Assembly (NCBI GenBank): GCA_947247005.1
Contig: OX365950.1
Location: 11,916,720-11,980,719, forward strand
Source of the DNA: Spisula solida
Lineage: Eukaryota > Mollusca > Bivalvia > Venerida > Mactridae
DNA: 64,000 nucleotides
Direction: 5' to 3'
This document shows, in pieces, positions 47,065 to 57,952 of the stretch. The notes beneath the pieces are model-generated. The model ran no database searches. It worked only from the letters and a program-made list of their open reading frames with translations, and was not told where the DNA came from. The stretch's first letter is position 1, and the number at the start of each line of letters is the position of its first letter. The translations under genes were made by a program, and so were the position numbers.

Positions 47065-47339
47065 ATATGGTTTAATTCATCTTCGTCACCGGGCGACCCA
47101 TATGGGCAAGGCCCTCAGTAGAGGTTAGTCATTTTAGTTTTTGGAAATAAAGCATGCTACAAAAATATCAACAGTTCCAGAAGCATTCTTGGTTTTTGAA
47201 GGACTGTAAGTGAAATAAGTTATGTCATAAGGGATGCACTGAATATCATTCCTAGTTTTATCCGGCGGGAGGTGGGATCGAAACTTCAACCTCCGGATCA
47301 CTTGTCAGTAGCTCTGTACCACTGTATCACTTGTCAACA
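47065..47339 (-). mobile_element. Second copy of the 38.6 kb SINE, internally deleted
   Basis: Reverse-complemented, it begins TTGACAAGTGATACAGTGG (tRNA-like head), has AGTTTCGATCCCACC as B box, then matches the 38.6 kb element at TTCAAAAACC, GCTTCTGGAACTG, CCAAAAACTAAAATGACTAACC and GCCCATATGGGTCGCC. About 70 bases of the central body (the CGAGGTCCCGTG...CACGTAAAAGAACC part) are missing. A possible decayed target duplication is CGATTTATAT on the left and CGAATTTATAT on the right. Confidence 0.8.
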
Positions 47340-47699
47340 TTATCAACGAATTTATATCTATTTTTAGATACAAGTTTGCATAACGTACATGGTCAGCGCG
47401 ACAGAGCAAAACTAATGCATGTATATCAACAACATCTATTATGGGTACACATAGGAACACGAAACCACCAAGAATAAAATACAAGTAGCAGTTTTTGATG
47501 ATATTCGTTAGCAAGAACATTGACACAAAAAGAGCAACGTGAACCACAAAACACGATTTACAAAATGCACACTTCACTATAAACACATCGTAAACGAACG
47601 AATTAAAAGTACTGCGAATGACATTAACCATAAAGTGCTATCAAAGTTTAACCACTTTATTTGCATGACAACAGACACCTGAGTGTTTATGATCCACCT

Positions 47700-48182
47700 G
47701 GGTACTGTTTTACTAACAATGCGTAAATGTCGCGTAAGTTTACGGATATATTTGTCACTTACGCAAATCCTTAAGTGTGTTTTACTAATCGATCGCAAGT
47801 TGTTGCATATATTTACGTAAAAATATTGAATATTGAACGTAGACCGGGCCACAATATTACCAATATAACGGGAACCAGAGTGAATAAATATACAGAAAAG
47901 CTCGATAAGTTTTGATGATTAAACATGTTTATATTACTAATCACCGTCTATAACAACAAGTGACGGTCAGAAATCAACAGTGCGTGGCAAAAACTCCTCA
48001 CTACGTTCATATTTGCTATTTACGGTCACTCGGACCTTGCGTAGAATTACGCCAATACTTACGACAAAACATGAGAAAAAATATCTTAGTAAAACGCATT
48101 TGCGCAAATATTATCGACGTACGCAATATTTACGGAAAACTTAGAGTTACGCTAGTGTAAATGCTTTGATAAAACAGTACCC
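47700..48182. mobile_element. MITE family 1, long variant (483 bp)
   Basis: The ends (C)CTGGGTACTGTTTTA...ACTAACAATGCGTAA and TTACGCTAGTGTAAATGCTTTGATAAAACAGTACCCAGG share the family-1 terminal repeat. The interior differs from the two 240-bp copies and is rich in subterminal TTACG/CGTAA motifs on both sides, the kind of pattern transposases use as repeated binding sites. Minus frame 47577-47852 and plus frame 47960-48160 lie within it and are not called. Confidence 0.7.
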
Positions 48183-48539
48183 AGGACACTTTGATTTGTT
48201 TAGGGAGACACAATCAGCGGATCCGGTGATTCCAAGTCATCAATAATACATGACATATGATGTTTCCTGGATTAGCCAATCAACGTCAGTCACGTGATAT
48301 ATGAACCAAGAAATCTGTGAACTAATGAATGTTTAACATACAGTTAAAACTGCAAGTTATAACTAAATAGTTACTAGTGTGTAGAGAATAGTTCTCAGTA
48401 CACGACCATGTTTTACGAAACTAAATGACCAATTAATTGATCCATCTATATCACACTTGAAACAAATCACGACATATATCAGGGCATGAACTATAAAAAC
48501 AGGCATTGGAAGGTTATATTGTGAGCCGAAATATCTGTT

Positions 48540-48815
48540 TATGCCGATTCACCTAACCAGTTTTCCTGGACAGTATTCTTACCAGTAATAACTAAGCCTG
48601 CCACAAGGAGTCGGCTATTTGAAGAGTTATCTAGAGACATTGATTCTGACGAAGAACGGAAGCCTCTTTTTAGACAGGTTATGCACGACGACCGATTTAC
48701 CTAAACGGCAGTTTTTCCTGAACTATATGGTAACCAGTTCTAACTTTGCCGTCAATAGGGAGACAGCAAATTGTAAAGCTATGTAGACACATTGATTCTG
48801 ACGAAGAACGGGAAA
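48540..48815. repeat. Diverged 151-bp tandem duplication
   Basis: ACATTGATTCTGACGAAGAACGG starts at 48638 and 48789. Upstream parts also match (CCGATTCACCTAACC and ACCGATTTACCTAAACGG; TACCAGTAATAACT and TAACCAGTTCTAACT). The first copy can be read as an open frame (SRLFEELSRDIDSDEER), the second is broken, so coding is unlikely. Confidence 0.65.
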
Positions 48816-49129
48816 TGTCTTTTATCTGAAGCACGTTTAAAGAGACGTGATGTTTTATAAATGATCATTGACTTAGTCACGTGATACATTATTCAACATC
48901 TTTACTCTGTAAGAAATGTCATTATGGCCTCGTATACTTCCGGCGTTCTCAGAATATGATCCACATTTTATTCTTAACGAGCTTGTCAAGTTTTCATAAG
49001 TAAAGTAGGTCACATAATTGATTTAAGAGATTTTGTGAAAACCAGAAGACAGACGAGAATATTTACCATGGTCTCGTATTTATAAGTGCTCTAAGTTTAA
49101 CGTTGACTAACAAATCGATGTTACTCTCA

Positions 49130-49184
49130 ATGAGTTTCCTCGTAAAATAAAGTCTGTATTATTATTATTATTATTATTATTACT
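49130..49184 (+). mobile_element. Retroelement 3'-end-like fragment with ATT microsatellite
   Basis: TTTCCTCGTAAAATAAAGTCTGT is followed by about nine ATT units. It resembles 11340-11392 and fits a 5'-truncated non-LTR retrotransposon whose tail is a trinucleotide repeat. Confidence 0.5.
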
Positions 49185-49189
49185 CTGTG

Positions 49190-49910
49190 TTTGAAGTTAT
49201 TGTTTTAAAACTGAACCATTAAAAAACTAGGGCTTAATGTTTTGTCCATTGTCATAAGTTCAGAGCCTTTTGATATGACCATAAATATATTCATGTTGTC
49301 CTTATAACCAATGCAAGCCGCAATATCCCACAATATGTCTAATGGTGATCAAGTAGTTTTTATTTCATAGCTATATTAATGGCTTATATAAACAGTTAGA
49401 TGATTTTTCCAGGACTCTAACCACTTGTTCTCTAATTGACATAAATATTAATGTTGCCCGGAGTTACCTGTGGAATAGAGAGTGACGATATTAAAATCGA
49501 CCACGTCAATTAAGCTACCTGCTTTTCTAGCAGCTTTCACTAATGGTGCGTGTGACATGTTGTGATTACCGGGTAAAATGCTGGTCGTTAGATTCTGTGA
49601 CTGTGAGGGCGACAAGACGCAGCAGGAAGAAGTTAACTTGCCGCCTCCTTAATGGATTGCTGCAACAAATCAATTCAAAATGAGAGCGGCATTTTAGAAA
49701 ATTCGCAATTGCATTCGTCATATTTTATACAAAAACGTTGATTTTATTCAAACAAAGTGCCAATTTGAATAGCGTGTACTCTACCGTCATGAAAAAGAAA
49801 CAACACTGCAATCCAATTTTTTGTAACAGGACAATTACTGAAACCATGGTGATGTTACATCATATATTACGCTGATGACTAGTACTAGTATTTGGCTGTT
49901 CCACCTTTTT
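49190..49910. other. No firm feature
   Basis: A GC-raised stretch at 49565-49650 contains two overlapping open plus frames (one reads MLVVRFCDCEGDKTQQEEVN and stops after LPPP). No splice signals decide between them, so it is left uncalled. Confidence 0.3.
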
Positions 49911-49912
49911 AG

Positions 49913-49981
49913 GAGGAGGAAGAAAGCATCAGGTGGATTGGTACCACAGACCGGTGTTGGCTAGCTAGCTTCTCTACATAA
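49913..49981 (+). CDS. Possible terminal coding exon, weak
   Basis: A strong acceptor (GTTCCACCTTTTTAG, ending 49912) is followed by 22 codons, EEEESIRWIGTTDRCWLASF then ST, and a TAA at 49979-49981. GC is about 50%. The length is short enough to be chance, and no upstream partner exon is identified. Confidence 0.22.
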   Translation, partial: EEEESIRWIGTTDRCWLASFST

Positions 49982-50336
49982 GCAAAAACAGTATTATAGT
50001 GAAATTACAGCGAATGTAATTTTATGTTCTAATAAACATCCGCTATCGAAAGTTTGTTTTTGCTGGTCATGAAATGTTGTGTACGTCAGTCGTGTCTGTG
50101 CTTACTTGCGTGAATGGTGCAATATGAACAATATACTTCAATACTACAGTGAATACATCCTACTGCGAGAGTAAACACAAATAACTAAAGAACAGTAACA
50201 AAACGCAACAAACCACCAACACACGTAATGAAGTACATATAGTACACGGTTCAAATTTCTAAAACAAAGCCCTTATATGAAGCGTTTAATAGGAGATGGT
50301 TTTGATTAAATTTTGAACTTAGACATATTATAGCCC

Positions 50337-50368
50337 ATGGCTGCACAGGACGAGAAGCAACACAAATG
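50337..50368 (+). CDS. Possible first coding exon of a two-exon gene
   Basis: CCCATGG start context, 10 codons (MAAQDEKQHK) plus TG, then the donor AATG|GTAAGG. GC is raised. Exit phase 2 fits the frame of 51666-51882, which begins with one base (G) to complete a TGG codon. The two would join to 82 residues across a 1297-base intron that contains a foldback MITE and a pogo-like fragment. Short and unconfirmed. Confidence 0.3.
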
Positions 50369-50431
50369 GTAAGGCAAGAACTACACCTTCTGTCAGTCAC
50401 ATTCATATGTAAAGGAACAATTTGACGCATT

Positions 50432-50551
50432 CTCTGACCCCAGGATCACGAAAGATTTTAAGTCAAAGGCTCAAGCTCAAACTCAAATATCTGATTCAAC
50501 GTTTTACTTGAGCACGAACTTAAATTATTTCGTGATCATGGGGCCTGAGCT
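50432..50551. mobile_element. 120-bp foldback MITE
   Basis: The left arm TCTGACCCCAGGATCACGAAAGATTTTAAGTC...GGCTCAAG pairs with the right arm CTTGAGCACGAACTTAAATTATTTCGTGATCATGGGGCCTGA with a few mismatches around a central loop rich in CTCAA. Confidence 0.6.
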
Positions 50552-50656
50552 AGTCCCATGTTTAAATATGTGTATTAGTTTTTTCTCGAAGCTGACATTG
50601 TTCTGCATGGAAAAAGCAAAGACAAGATATATGGCAGCTTTGGAACGGTTAGTAAT

Positions 50657-50870
50657 ACAGTAAACTCCCTCAAAACCGGACTCCCTCAAAACCGGAATCC
50701 CCATAAAATCGGACGATTTCCTAAGTCCCGTATTTTCTTCTTATAAAGTTAACTTAAAAAGCTCCCGCAATACCGGACTCTCATAATTCCGGATTCCGGA
50801 CGGCATTTTCGGTCCGCTGACAAGATTTTCAACAATAGTTACTTGCGGAATACCGGACGCGTATACATGT
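50657..50870. mobile_element. pogo/Tigger-like fragment with repeated ACCGGA
   Basis: CAGTAAACTCCCTCAAAACCGGAC is typical of pogo/Tigger-type ends. AACCGGAC, AACCGGAA, AATCGGAC, TACCGGAC, TTCCGGA twice and TACCGGAC follow within 200 bases, as subterminal repeats do in such elements. No transposase frame is present. Confidence 0.5.
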
Positions 50871-51665
50871 ACATATAATATGTCAATGGGCATTTGACAA
50901 CTCATTTGAGCTAGCCCAAAACAATGTTATATGAATCTGTGTAATGAGTTTATTTTCTTGCCGCTGATAGTTTTCCAATTTTCCAAACAGATTGTAATTT
51001 TATATAGATCTAGATCATTTCCATATTTGACTTTCTGACACACACTAACTGCTGCAGGACCATGTATTGATTTCACATTTGTTAATAAAAACGATAAAAA
51101 CAGACGATTTATAACAGGCATCTCCTGTGGGATTTATTGCCATGGTTTTAATCCTGCTGAACGTTTGTTTACAACAACAAACATGTATTCCAGGATGTTA
51201 ATGAATAGTTTATGTTCTTGCAGAGGTATAAAACGACTCATTATCGAGGCATGAAGTGAATCAGTTCAATTTCACGACAATGACTTTCCAATATTATATT
51301 ATGCAATACTTTGTGTTGACTTTGTATACATAATGTGCATTAATTACTAGAGTAATTTCTATGACCATACACAATATGATATTGCAGTCAAATCGTGCAT
51401 TGCGCATGTTCTGTTCTGTTCACATGACGTTTGCATCATAAATTATAGGGTTCAGCAGTAACCACAATTGAAAGTTTAAATTATTATCATTTTCTTAATT
51501 GATTTGGAGCAACAAGCAGTGTTTATCACAAACGATGAACAACTGTGGAACTGAGCAGCAAACTGATTTACTAAATCTCTATTGATTTCCCAGGAGCCTT
51601 CATTATGACATGCGCATTGAGCAACTTCGTGCCTAGCGGAGCAAATGTCTATTTATAGTAACTAG

Positions 51666-51882
51666 GTTGGATCACAAAGTTTTACTAGCAGAGAAGAAAA
51701 GCCTATTACGGGGAAACACTACAGTTATTGAGCTCCATCGATTTCTGGCGGGAAATCGTGTCAACAGAAATAAAATGCAACTGAAAGGATATATTTCTAG
51801 TCGAGTTACCACAGAAGTTAAAGCTTTGAATAATTTAGAAGCTGGAAATTATCGAATGAATATAAAATTATTCTCCACTTAG
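51666..51882 (+). CDS. Possible second (terminal) exon of the 50337 gene
   Basis: After TAACTAG the frame (G) TTG GAT CAC AAA ... is open for 71 codons to a TAG at 51880-51882: LDHKVLLAEKKSLLRGN, then LHRFLAGNRVNRNKMQL and a basic, helix-prone tail. Acceptor context (TCTATTTATAGTAACTAG) is poor in pyrimidines. No family recognised. The first 110 bases have raised GC. Confidence 0.25.
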
Positions 51883-52669
51883 TGAAAACAGATGTGTCGA
51901 AGTCCACAATAACGACAAATGTCGCAGAATTTATTACTACTAAATTAAATGCCGTAAAGGGTCCTATGCATTTTGATGAATATTATCAAACCATGACATT
52001 AAAAGCTTTTTTATTTTTCTATGTGTGACGATGACGTTTCCATTAATTTACTGCTTTAACGGTTCAAAAGAATGCAAGCGATGTAGAAGGACAACACAGA
52101 ACTTGTAGCAAATATAGTCATGCAGGATGATTACATACGAGTACTCCAACAAGACCAAAAAGCGCATTCCTTGTACACCTCGTCACAATGCTCTTTACCC
52201 TAACCGTGAAAGCTCGGCCATTTTCGTTTGTCTCCGGTAAATATACTATTGCTATTGCAATGCATAAAGACCGAGGTGATCAGAATGCTCCTTACTACTT
52301 ATTGCATTGCTTACGTCATAGTGTATTGATTCGGGCTTTTTTTGTTTTAGTCTGGGTTCCTTTACATTTACTTGCTCATAAGTGTATTTCTTTATGCCAG
52401 AGATACATATGCTGTTTGTGCTGAGTGCTGCTTTCCCTGTCCGATTTATCATTATTCTTTTAGTAAGTCTTTTCGCTAAATATTGCTCTACACACTTTTA
52501 CACCGTGCCTGTGATTTGGGACTATTATAATGCAGACAACAATAACACTTATGGTGGATGTATGTCGATTCTATACAGTCCCATGTTTAAAATGATGTAC
52601 TCCTCGCAAGTATGAGTCATTGTTTTAGATTGCAATTTAGATTATAGCAGCGGTTATCTTTAAAATGTT

Positions 52670-52950
52670 AAACAGTTGACCCTGTTTGACCAAAAATGCG
52701 GTCTGCACTAGCTTCCACTTACACGATCCGATATGCTCTTGGACAGTTGGTCCTGTTTGACCAAAGATGCGGTCTACACTAGCTGCCACTTACACGATCC
52801 GATATGCTCTTGGACAGTTGGTCCTGTTTGACCAAAGATGCGGTCTGCACTAGCTTCCACTTACAAGATCCGATATGCTCACGGACAGTTGGTCCTGTTT
52901 GACCAAAAATGTAGTATTCCCTAACTTCCACTTACACAATCCGATATGCT
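52670..52950. repeat. 71-bp minisatellite, about 4 copies
   Basis: GGACAGTTGGTCCTGTTTGACC starts at 52741, 52812 and 52883, with a diverged first copy at 52670 (AACAGTTGACCCTGTTTGACC). Each unit contains ATGCGGTCT, CTAGCT-CCACTTACA and GATCCGATATGCTC. Copies 2 and 3 are nearly identical. Confidence 0.92.
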
Positions 52951-53679
52951 TTTGTATTACTACTTACTTGGTACTACTTGGTATCAATCTGCAAATATGT
53001 TTAAATTCGAAATATAAAAAATCACAGACTCGCGAAATTTTGACTCGCCAAAATATCCAAGTATACGTCATTCTTATACCAATGTAGTAGTAAGTATATA
53101 CGTAGAATTTTCTGTTATTTTGAAGTAGTCTACATCAAGTATAATGCTATATTTGGATGTTTATTTGACGTAGCCTATTTCTTCAAGCGTTGTTTTACAA
53201 TTTGTTGGAATAGAACAGAATAATTCAGACAACTGACAATTTCCAGATTGCTTACAGTGTAAACATTGGAAGACATAACTGACGAACAAATTACATTGTA
53301 CTTGCGTTTACCATCGTAAAAATATACCCCATTAATTACTTTTGTGCCGAAGTTATAGTAAACAATTTAGACCTATTTTTGAACAACGGTCATCTGGTAT
53401 ATTTACAGCCCAGTAAATCTTGCGCGTTGACCTCATTGTATCTATGTATTACCGGTATATTAGTAGGGCACGATTAAACTACATGTATTTCATCCGCCTC
53501 AAATTTCGCTAAATTTCCTATATTTTTGCTCTCATTCAAATATCTGGAAAATAGAAAATATTACTACAGTCGACAATTGACAATGGTTATTACAATGTGT
53601 CATATACAACGCACATACAATATAAAACATCAGTATAAATGTCCTTAGAGTGCCCTTTTTGGAACAATTTGGATGTGCG

Positions 53680-54215
53680 ATGGGCGTTCGCCCGACGATG
53701 CGTAGTCATTACGCTGTGGGTACTGGCCGCTATATGGTACGGGTGCTGAGCTGTGGTCCCAGTGATTTTGGCGTTGTGTTGTATTATCACGAGTCATTAT
53801 GAATTGTACGCTGTGCTGTGATCACTGTGGTATTGGCATTGGCTGCGGGCGTTAAATGATGACGTACTTGCTGCTCTGTGGGCTCTATGATGTTAGCGAT
53901 GTATTGTGAGGACTAGGGTGTGGGTGCTATTATATAGGCGCTGTTCTGTTGATGCAATGCTGTTGGCGCTGTGCTGTGGGTGCTATTATATAGGCACTGT
54001 TATGTTGATGCAATGCTGTTGGCGCTGTGCTGTGGGCGCTATTATATAGGCGCTGTTCTGTTAATGCAATGCTGTTGGCGCTGTGCTGTGGGCGCTATTA
54101 TATTGGCACTGTAAATATGGTAGCCTAACTCATATGATGTGAGCTCTGTGCTGTGGGCGCTATTATATTGGCACTGTAAATATGGTAGCCTAACTCATAT
54201 GATGTGAGCGCTGTG
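53680..54215. repeat. 56-57 bp minisatellite with a 65-bp derivative
   Basis: GGCGCTGTGCTGTGGGCGCTATTATAT recurs: the (T/C)GCTATTATA anchor starts near 53925, 53981, 54038, 54094 and 54159. In the last two units the middle part (GCGCTGTTCTGTTGATGCAATGCT) is replaced by CACTGTAAATATGGTAGCCTAACTCATATGATGT, and the replacement itself is then duplicated. Earlier traces (GTGCTGTGATCACTG, GGGCTCTATGATGTTAGCG) run back to 53680. Confidence 0.88.
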
Positions 54216-55029
54216 CTGATGTGTGTGGGTATGCGTGATGATGATAAATGGATTAACAAACCTACTTTCTCAGCAGTATTGGGGGCGATCATAAAACAGA
54301 AATGATAGAAATTAGAGTGAGAGAAATAGAATAACGACAACATCGTCAGATGCATGTTTATTTTATGAGCTTAATGCCATAATTATACCCCATGCAGAAA
54401 TTCCGAAATTGGATGGATCCCGTTCAAAGCCGATTAGTGCATCCAATTACAGAGATGTAGCATTTCAGCGCCAGCGGAATTTATCTCCATTGCATACAAG
54501 GAGGAATGGATTTCAGAATCAGGCTGAGACGTGAGACTAATAGTATTGTAGCCAGGGATAGTGTAACATAACGGCGTCCGGAGAATATTTCACTGGCTTC
54601 AGAACTATCAATATGTGTCGTACTATAGAATGGCAAATCAATACGTGGACTTAGAGTGGATCCTTTCCACTGACCAGTGCTAGGATATCAAAGGACATTG
54701 ATCGGATGACCAGTATAGACACTGTGATCACTAAATGAACAATACTTCATTGATGCGTGCTTGATACATGGATACAGCTTCCAACACATTGCGGAAGAAC
54801 AAACCCATTCAAAAAACAACAACAACAAAAAAAACATCCATCGCCCTAAAAAAAGGTTAAAAAAACCAGCACAATCATATGTTAAAATATACGTACAATA
54901 CCACCCCTGTAGAGCAACACACTATGGGAGCTGCAAATATTGACCATCGTTTAGAAGTTGTTGTTCTACAGAGATTAAATTCATAGTAAATATCAGCATA
55001 GGGAGATTTGAAGTTGTTGTTGTAGAGAG

Positions 55030-55355
55030 GTTGTTGCGCTCTGAAGAGGTTGTTTCTACAGAGGACCGCTCTGAAGAGGTTGTTTCTACAGAGGACCGCT
55101 CTGAAGAGGTTGTTTCTACAGAGGACCGCTCTGATGAGGTTGTTTCTACAGAGGACCGCTCTGAAGAGGTTGTTTCTACAGAGGACCGCTCTGAAGAGGT
55201 TGTTTCTACAGAGGACCGCTCTGAAGAGGTTGTTTCTACAGAGGACCGCTCTGAAGAGGTTGTTTCTACAGAGGACCGCTCTGAAGAGGTTGTTTCTACA
55301 GAGGACCGCTCTGAAGAGGTTGTTTCTACAGAGGACCGCTCTGAAGAGGTTGTTG
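55030..55355. repeat. 30-bp minisatellite, 11 almost identical copies
   Basis: GCTCTGAAGAGGTTGTTTCTACAGAGGACC repeats without length change; the only clear variant is GATGAG for GAAGAG in copy 4 and a changed last copy (GTTGCTCTACAG). Because 30 is a multiple of three, several frames stay open on both strands, for example plus EDRSEEVVST and minus SSVETTSSER ten-residue repeats within 54922-55436. I regard these frames as by-products: they lack splice signals, a recognised start, or domains. Confidence 0.95.
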
Positions 55356-55439
55356 CTCTACAGAAGGGAACGCTCTGTGGAGGTTGCACTGTATATAAAC
55401 CATGTAGTAAATACGTTTGATGCCATTGAATCATAAATT

Positions 55440-56785
55440 TTCATACATATTGTTCGTACCCAATAGTGCCAGTTCCAGTTATCTTGGTATGGCAATCAAG
55501 TCTAAGACCAGACGAGTAGCCTCCCTTACTATCCTGATTCTTTGAAATTCTTGGCTACTGAAATATTGGAATATTTGAATCGCGTAATTAGGTGAAGTGC
55601 ATTATTCTGTGTGCAGAATAACAAGCCTAGCATGTGTTGATAACTTGATAGCATAAGGCAGTGTAAAGGTTTATCTCACAAGCAATGTATTATCACCAAA
55701 GTGCAAATAAAAGTGTTGCCATTTGCATACACCGACATTTGAACAGCTTTCAATGTGATATTGTTGAGTGATTGCAGTAGTTTAGTATTTAGCATTTTCA
55801 GCTGCACTTTATTCGTTATTACGATTAGCACCGAAATGTCACGTCCACTTGACTAGTAAGACATTTCTATCAGTTATAAAGCTTCACAATAATTTTGATT
55901 TTCGCTGATCAACAGTATTTCAAACATTTCAGTCATTTGGAGACTATTCCTATGCACTTTATCCTCATATATATATACATATATATGACATCGGGCTAAC
56001 AAGCAGTTACTAAAATTTTTGAAATCTCAGGAACGTCAAATTCGATTACTAGAGAGTGTATCCAAAACTATGCATTATTTGAAATATGTTTGGTATATAT
56101 ATATATCGAATCATCGAACATCTTGGGTTGGAGTGTTTCCAAACATTACTGTCTACACATCTCGTATATATATTCTGTCTGTCTCTTAACACCTCCCACA
56201 CTATGTTTCTAAAATATTGGTTTCCATTTGTTTCATGAGTTTTTGTTACACTGCGATGGCGTTGTTTCTCGTAAATTCGCAGATCAGATTAAAAAAAATA
56301 TTGTAAGGAAACCAGCTTAATGCGAAACTCAAAGGCTGACAACTTAGTACTCTTGGTGTTTAATTTCGTTGTTAAGCTTATCCTCTAAATCTTCGAAGTC
56401 GCTTCCGAAAAATAATGACTTTACGGTATGTAAGAAATACGTTGATGGATATTTGGTAAGATAACATAGTGATTTTAAAGTGTATTGTTTTGACTTAATT
56501 TGCAATACAAGTACATAAAACAATCCGATAAATACGTATGTCTTCGAAGGTTGTTGTCATTGAACCACTCTCGACCATTTAATTTATTTATTGGCATATA
56601 ATAATCAAATACCAGCAACTTTCTATTGAGCAAAACATCAATCACCCATTGTGCTATCAGAAAGTCAAAGGTAAAATTAAATACAGCTTTACTGATTTGT
56701 ACAAAGTTTGCAAAAACCTGAGTTGAAAACAATACTTAGTATAGAAATGCTTTAAAGTCAAGAATATGTGTATAAATCCAGGGTC
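55440..56785. other. No supported feature
   Basis: AT-rich, with short AT palindromes (TCATATATATATACATATATATGA near 55967) and TATATATATATA near 56095. Minus frame 56475-56732 is unrecognised. Confidence 0.4.
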
Positions 56786-57412
56786 CATAAGTCTAGCTGT
56801 CATTATAGGTGTCATTCAAGCTGTCATTATTGGTGTCCTTATAGCTGTCATTCTAGGTGTCATTATAGCTGTCATTCTAGGTGTCCTTATATCTGTCATT
56901 CTAGGTATCATTAGAGCTGTCATTCTAGCTGTCCTTATAGCTGTCATTCGAGCTGTCATTCTTGGTGTATTCTAGCTGTCATTCTAGCTGCCATACTGGC
57001 TGTCATTCTAGCTGTCATTCGAGCTGCCATTATTGGTGTGTTCTAGCTGTCATTATAGCTGTCATACTGGGTGTAAGTCTAGCTGTCATTATAGCTGTCA
57101 TTCAAGTTGTCATTCTTGGTGTTATTCTAGCTGTCATTATATGTGTCATTCTAGCTGTCATTCTGTGTGTCAATCTAGCTGTCATTCTAGGTGTCAATCT
57201 AGCTGTCATAGTGGGTGTCAATCTAGCTGTCATACTGGGTATCATTCTAGCTGTCATTTTAGCCGTCCTAATGGGTGTCATTTTAGCTGTTACTATGGGT
57301 GTTATTCAAGCTGTTATTCTAGCTGTTATTCAAGCTGTTATGATGGGTGTTATTCAAGCTGTTATTCTGGGTGTTATTGAAGCTGTTATTCTGGGTATCA
57401 ATCCATGTCGCC
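56786..57412. repeat. 12-bp minisatellite, about 52 units, with 24-bp dimer pattern
   Basis: The unit is CTGTCATTCTAG or GTGTCATTATAG. In the first third CTGT and GTGT units alternate, a 24-bp higher-order repeat; toward the right CATT drifts to TATT and GTGT becomes rarer. Twelve is a multiple of three, so three plus frames stay open and read as Val-Ile-Leu-Ala-rich (56766-56975 and 56962-57417) or Cys-His-Ser-rich (57033-57380) four-residue repeats. These are translations of a microsatellite, not convincing proteins. Confidence 0.95.
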
Positions 57413-57904
57413 ACTGATACAAGTGTCACAATGTGAACTCAGGATAGAACCATGTACCGTAAAGGTTAGCTAGACAGCCACCAACGAATTCTATACATCA
57501 GATACGGGATACAATCCAACATTAACGTTATCAAGAGTAAGAGTAATATGTAGGGAATATTTATAATAGATAACTGTAAAGTCACAAATCAAATAGTACT
57601 GAACAATAGTTTCGTAAAATGTCCATCCAACAGTAAATCATGGACATTCTCATTAACAGTTGAAATCCAGACTCATGTGCCAAACGGAAGGTAACATTCA
57701 GTCTTAAGTAACGGTCACACTGATTATTACTTTTATTATGAAATTGAAGCGATTGTATTAATATGTCCTTGTAGGCTACTTTTATTTTTATATTATTCAT
57801 TTTTTTCGTCTGTATTTGACCTAGACAACAACACGATTATGTAGAAAATTCTACATTGATATTGTGATCAGGGGTCACCTTTGATCTGTTTCCCAATTTT
57901 AGGA

Positions 57905-57952
57905 ATTGTCATTTAATTGATGTTACAAATAAATCTTAAATCTTGAATCCGT
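57905..57952 (+). mobile_element. Retroelement tail-like ATCTTAAATCTTGAATC
   Basis: ACAAATAAATCTTAAATCTTGAATC is a short 7-8 base tandem tail following AATAAA-like sequence, as at the 3' ends of some non-LTR retrotransposons. Confidence 0.3.

Noticed and set aside
47305..47631. 108-codon hydrophobic minus frame
   Set aside because: It begins in the SINE head and is AT-rich; the hydrophobic composition is expected from base bias.
52195..52240. Minus-strand start MAELSRLG followed by a donor-like GTAAAG
   Set aside because: Only eight codons; start-plus-donor pairs this short occur by chance at many sites in the window.
54922..55436. 170-residue minus and 128-129-residue plus frames made of ten-residue repeats
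   Set aside because: They are translations of the 30-bp minisatellite; length arises because 30 is a multiple of three.
56766..57417. Long hydrophobic or Cys/His repeat proteins
   Set aside because: By-products of the 12-bp array, open in several frames at once.
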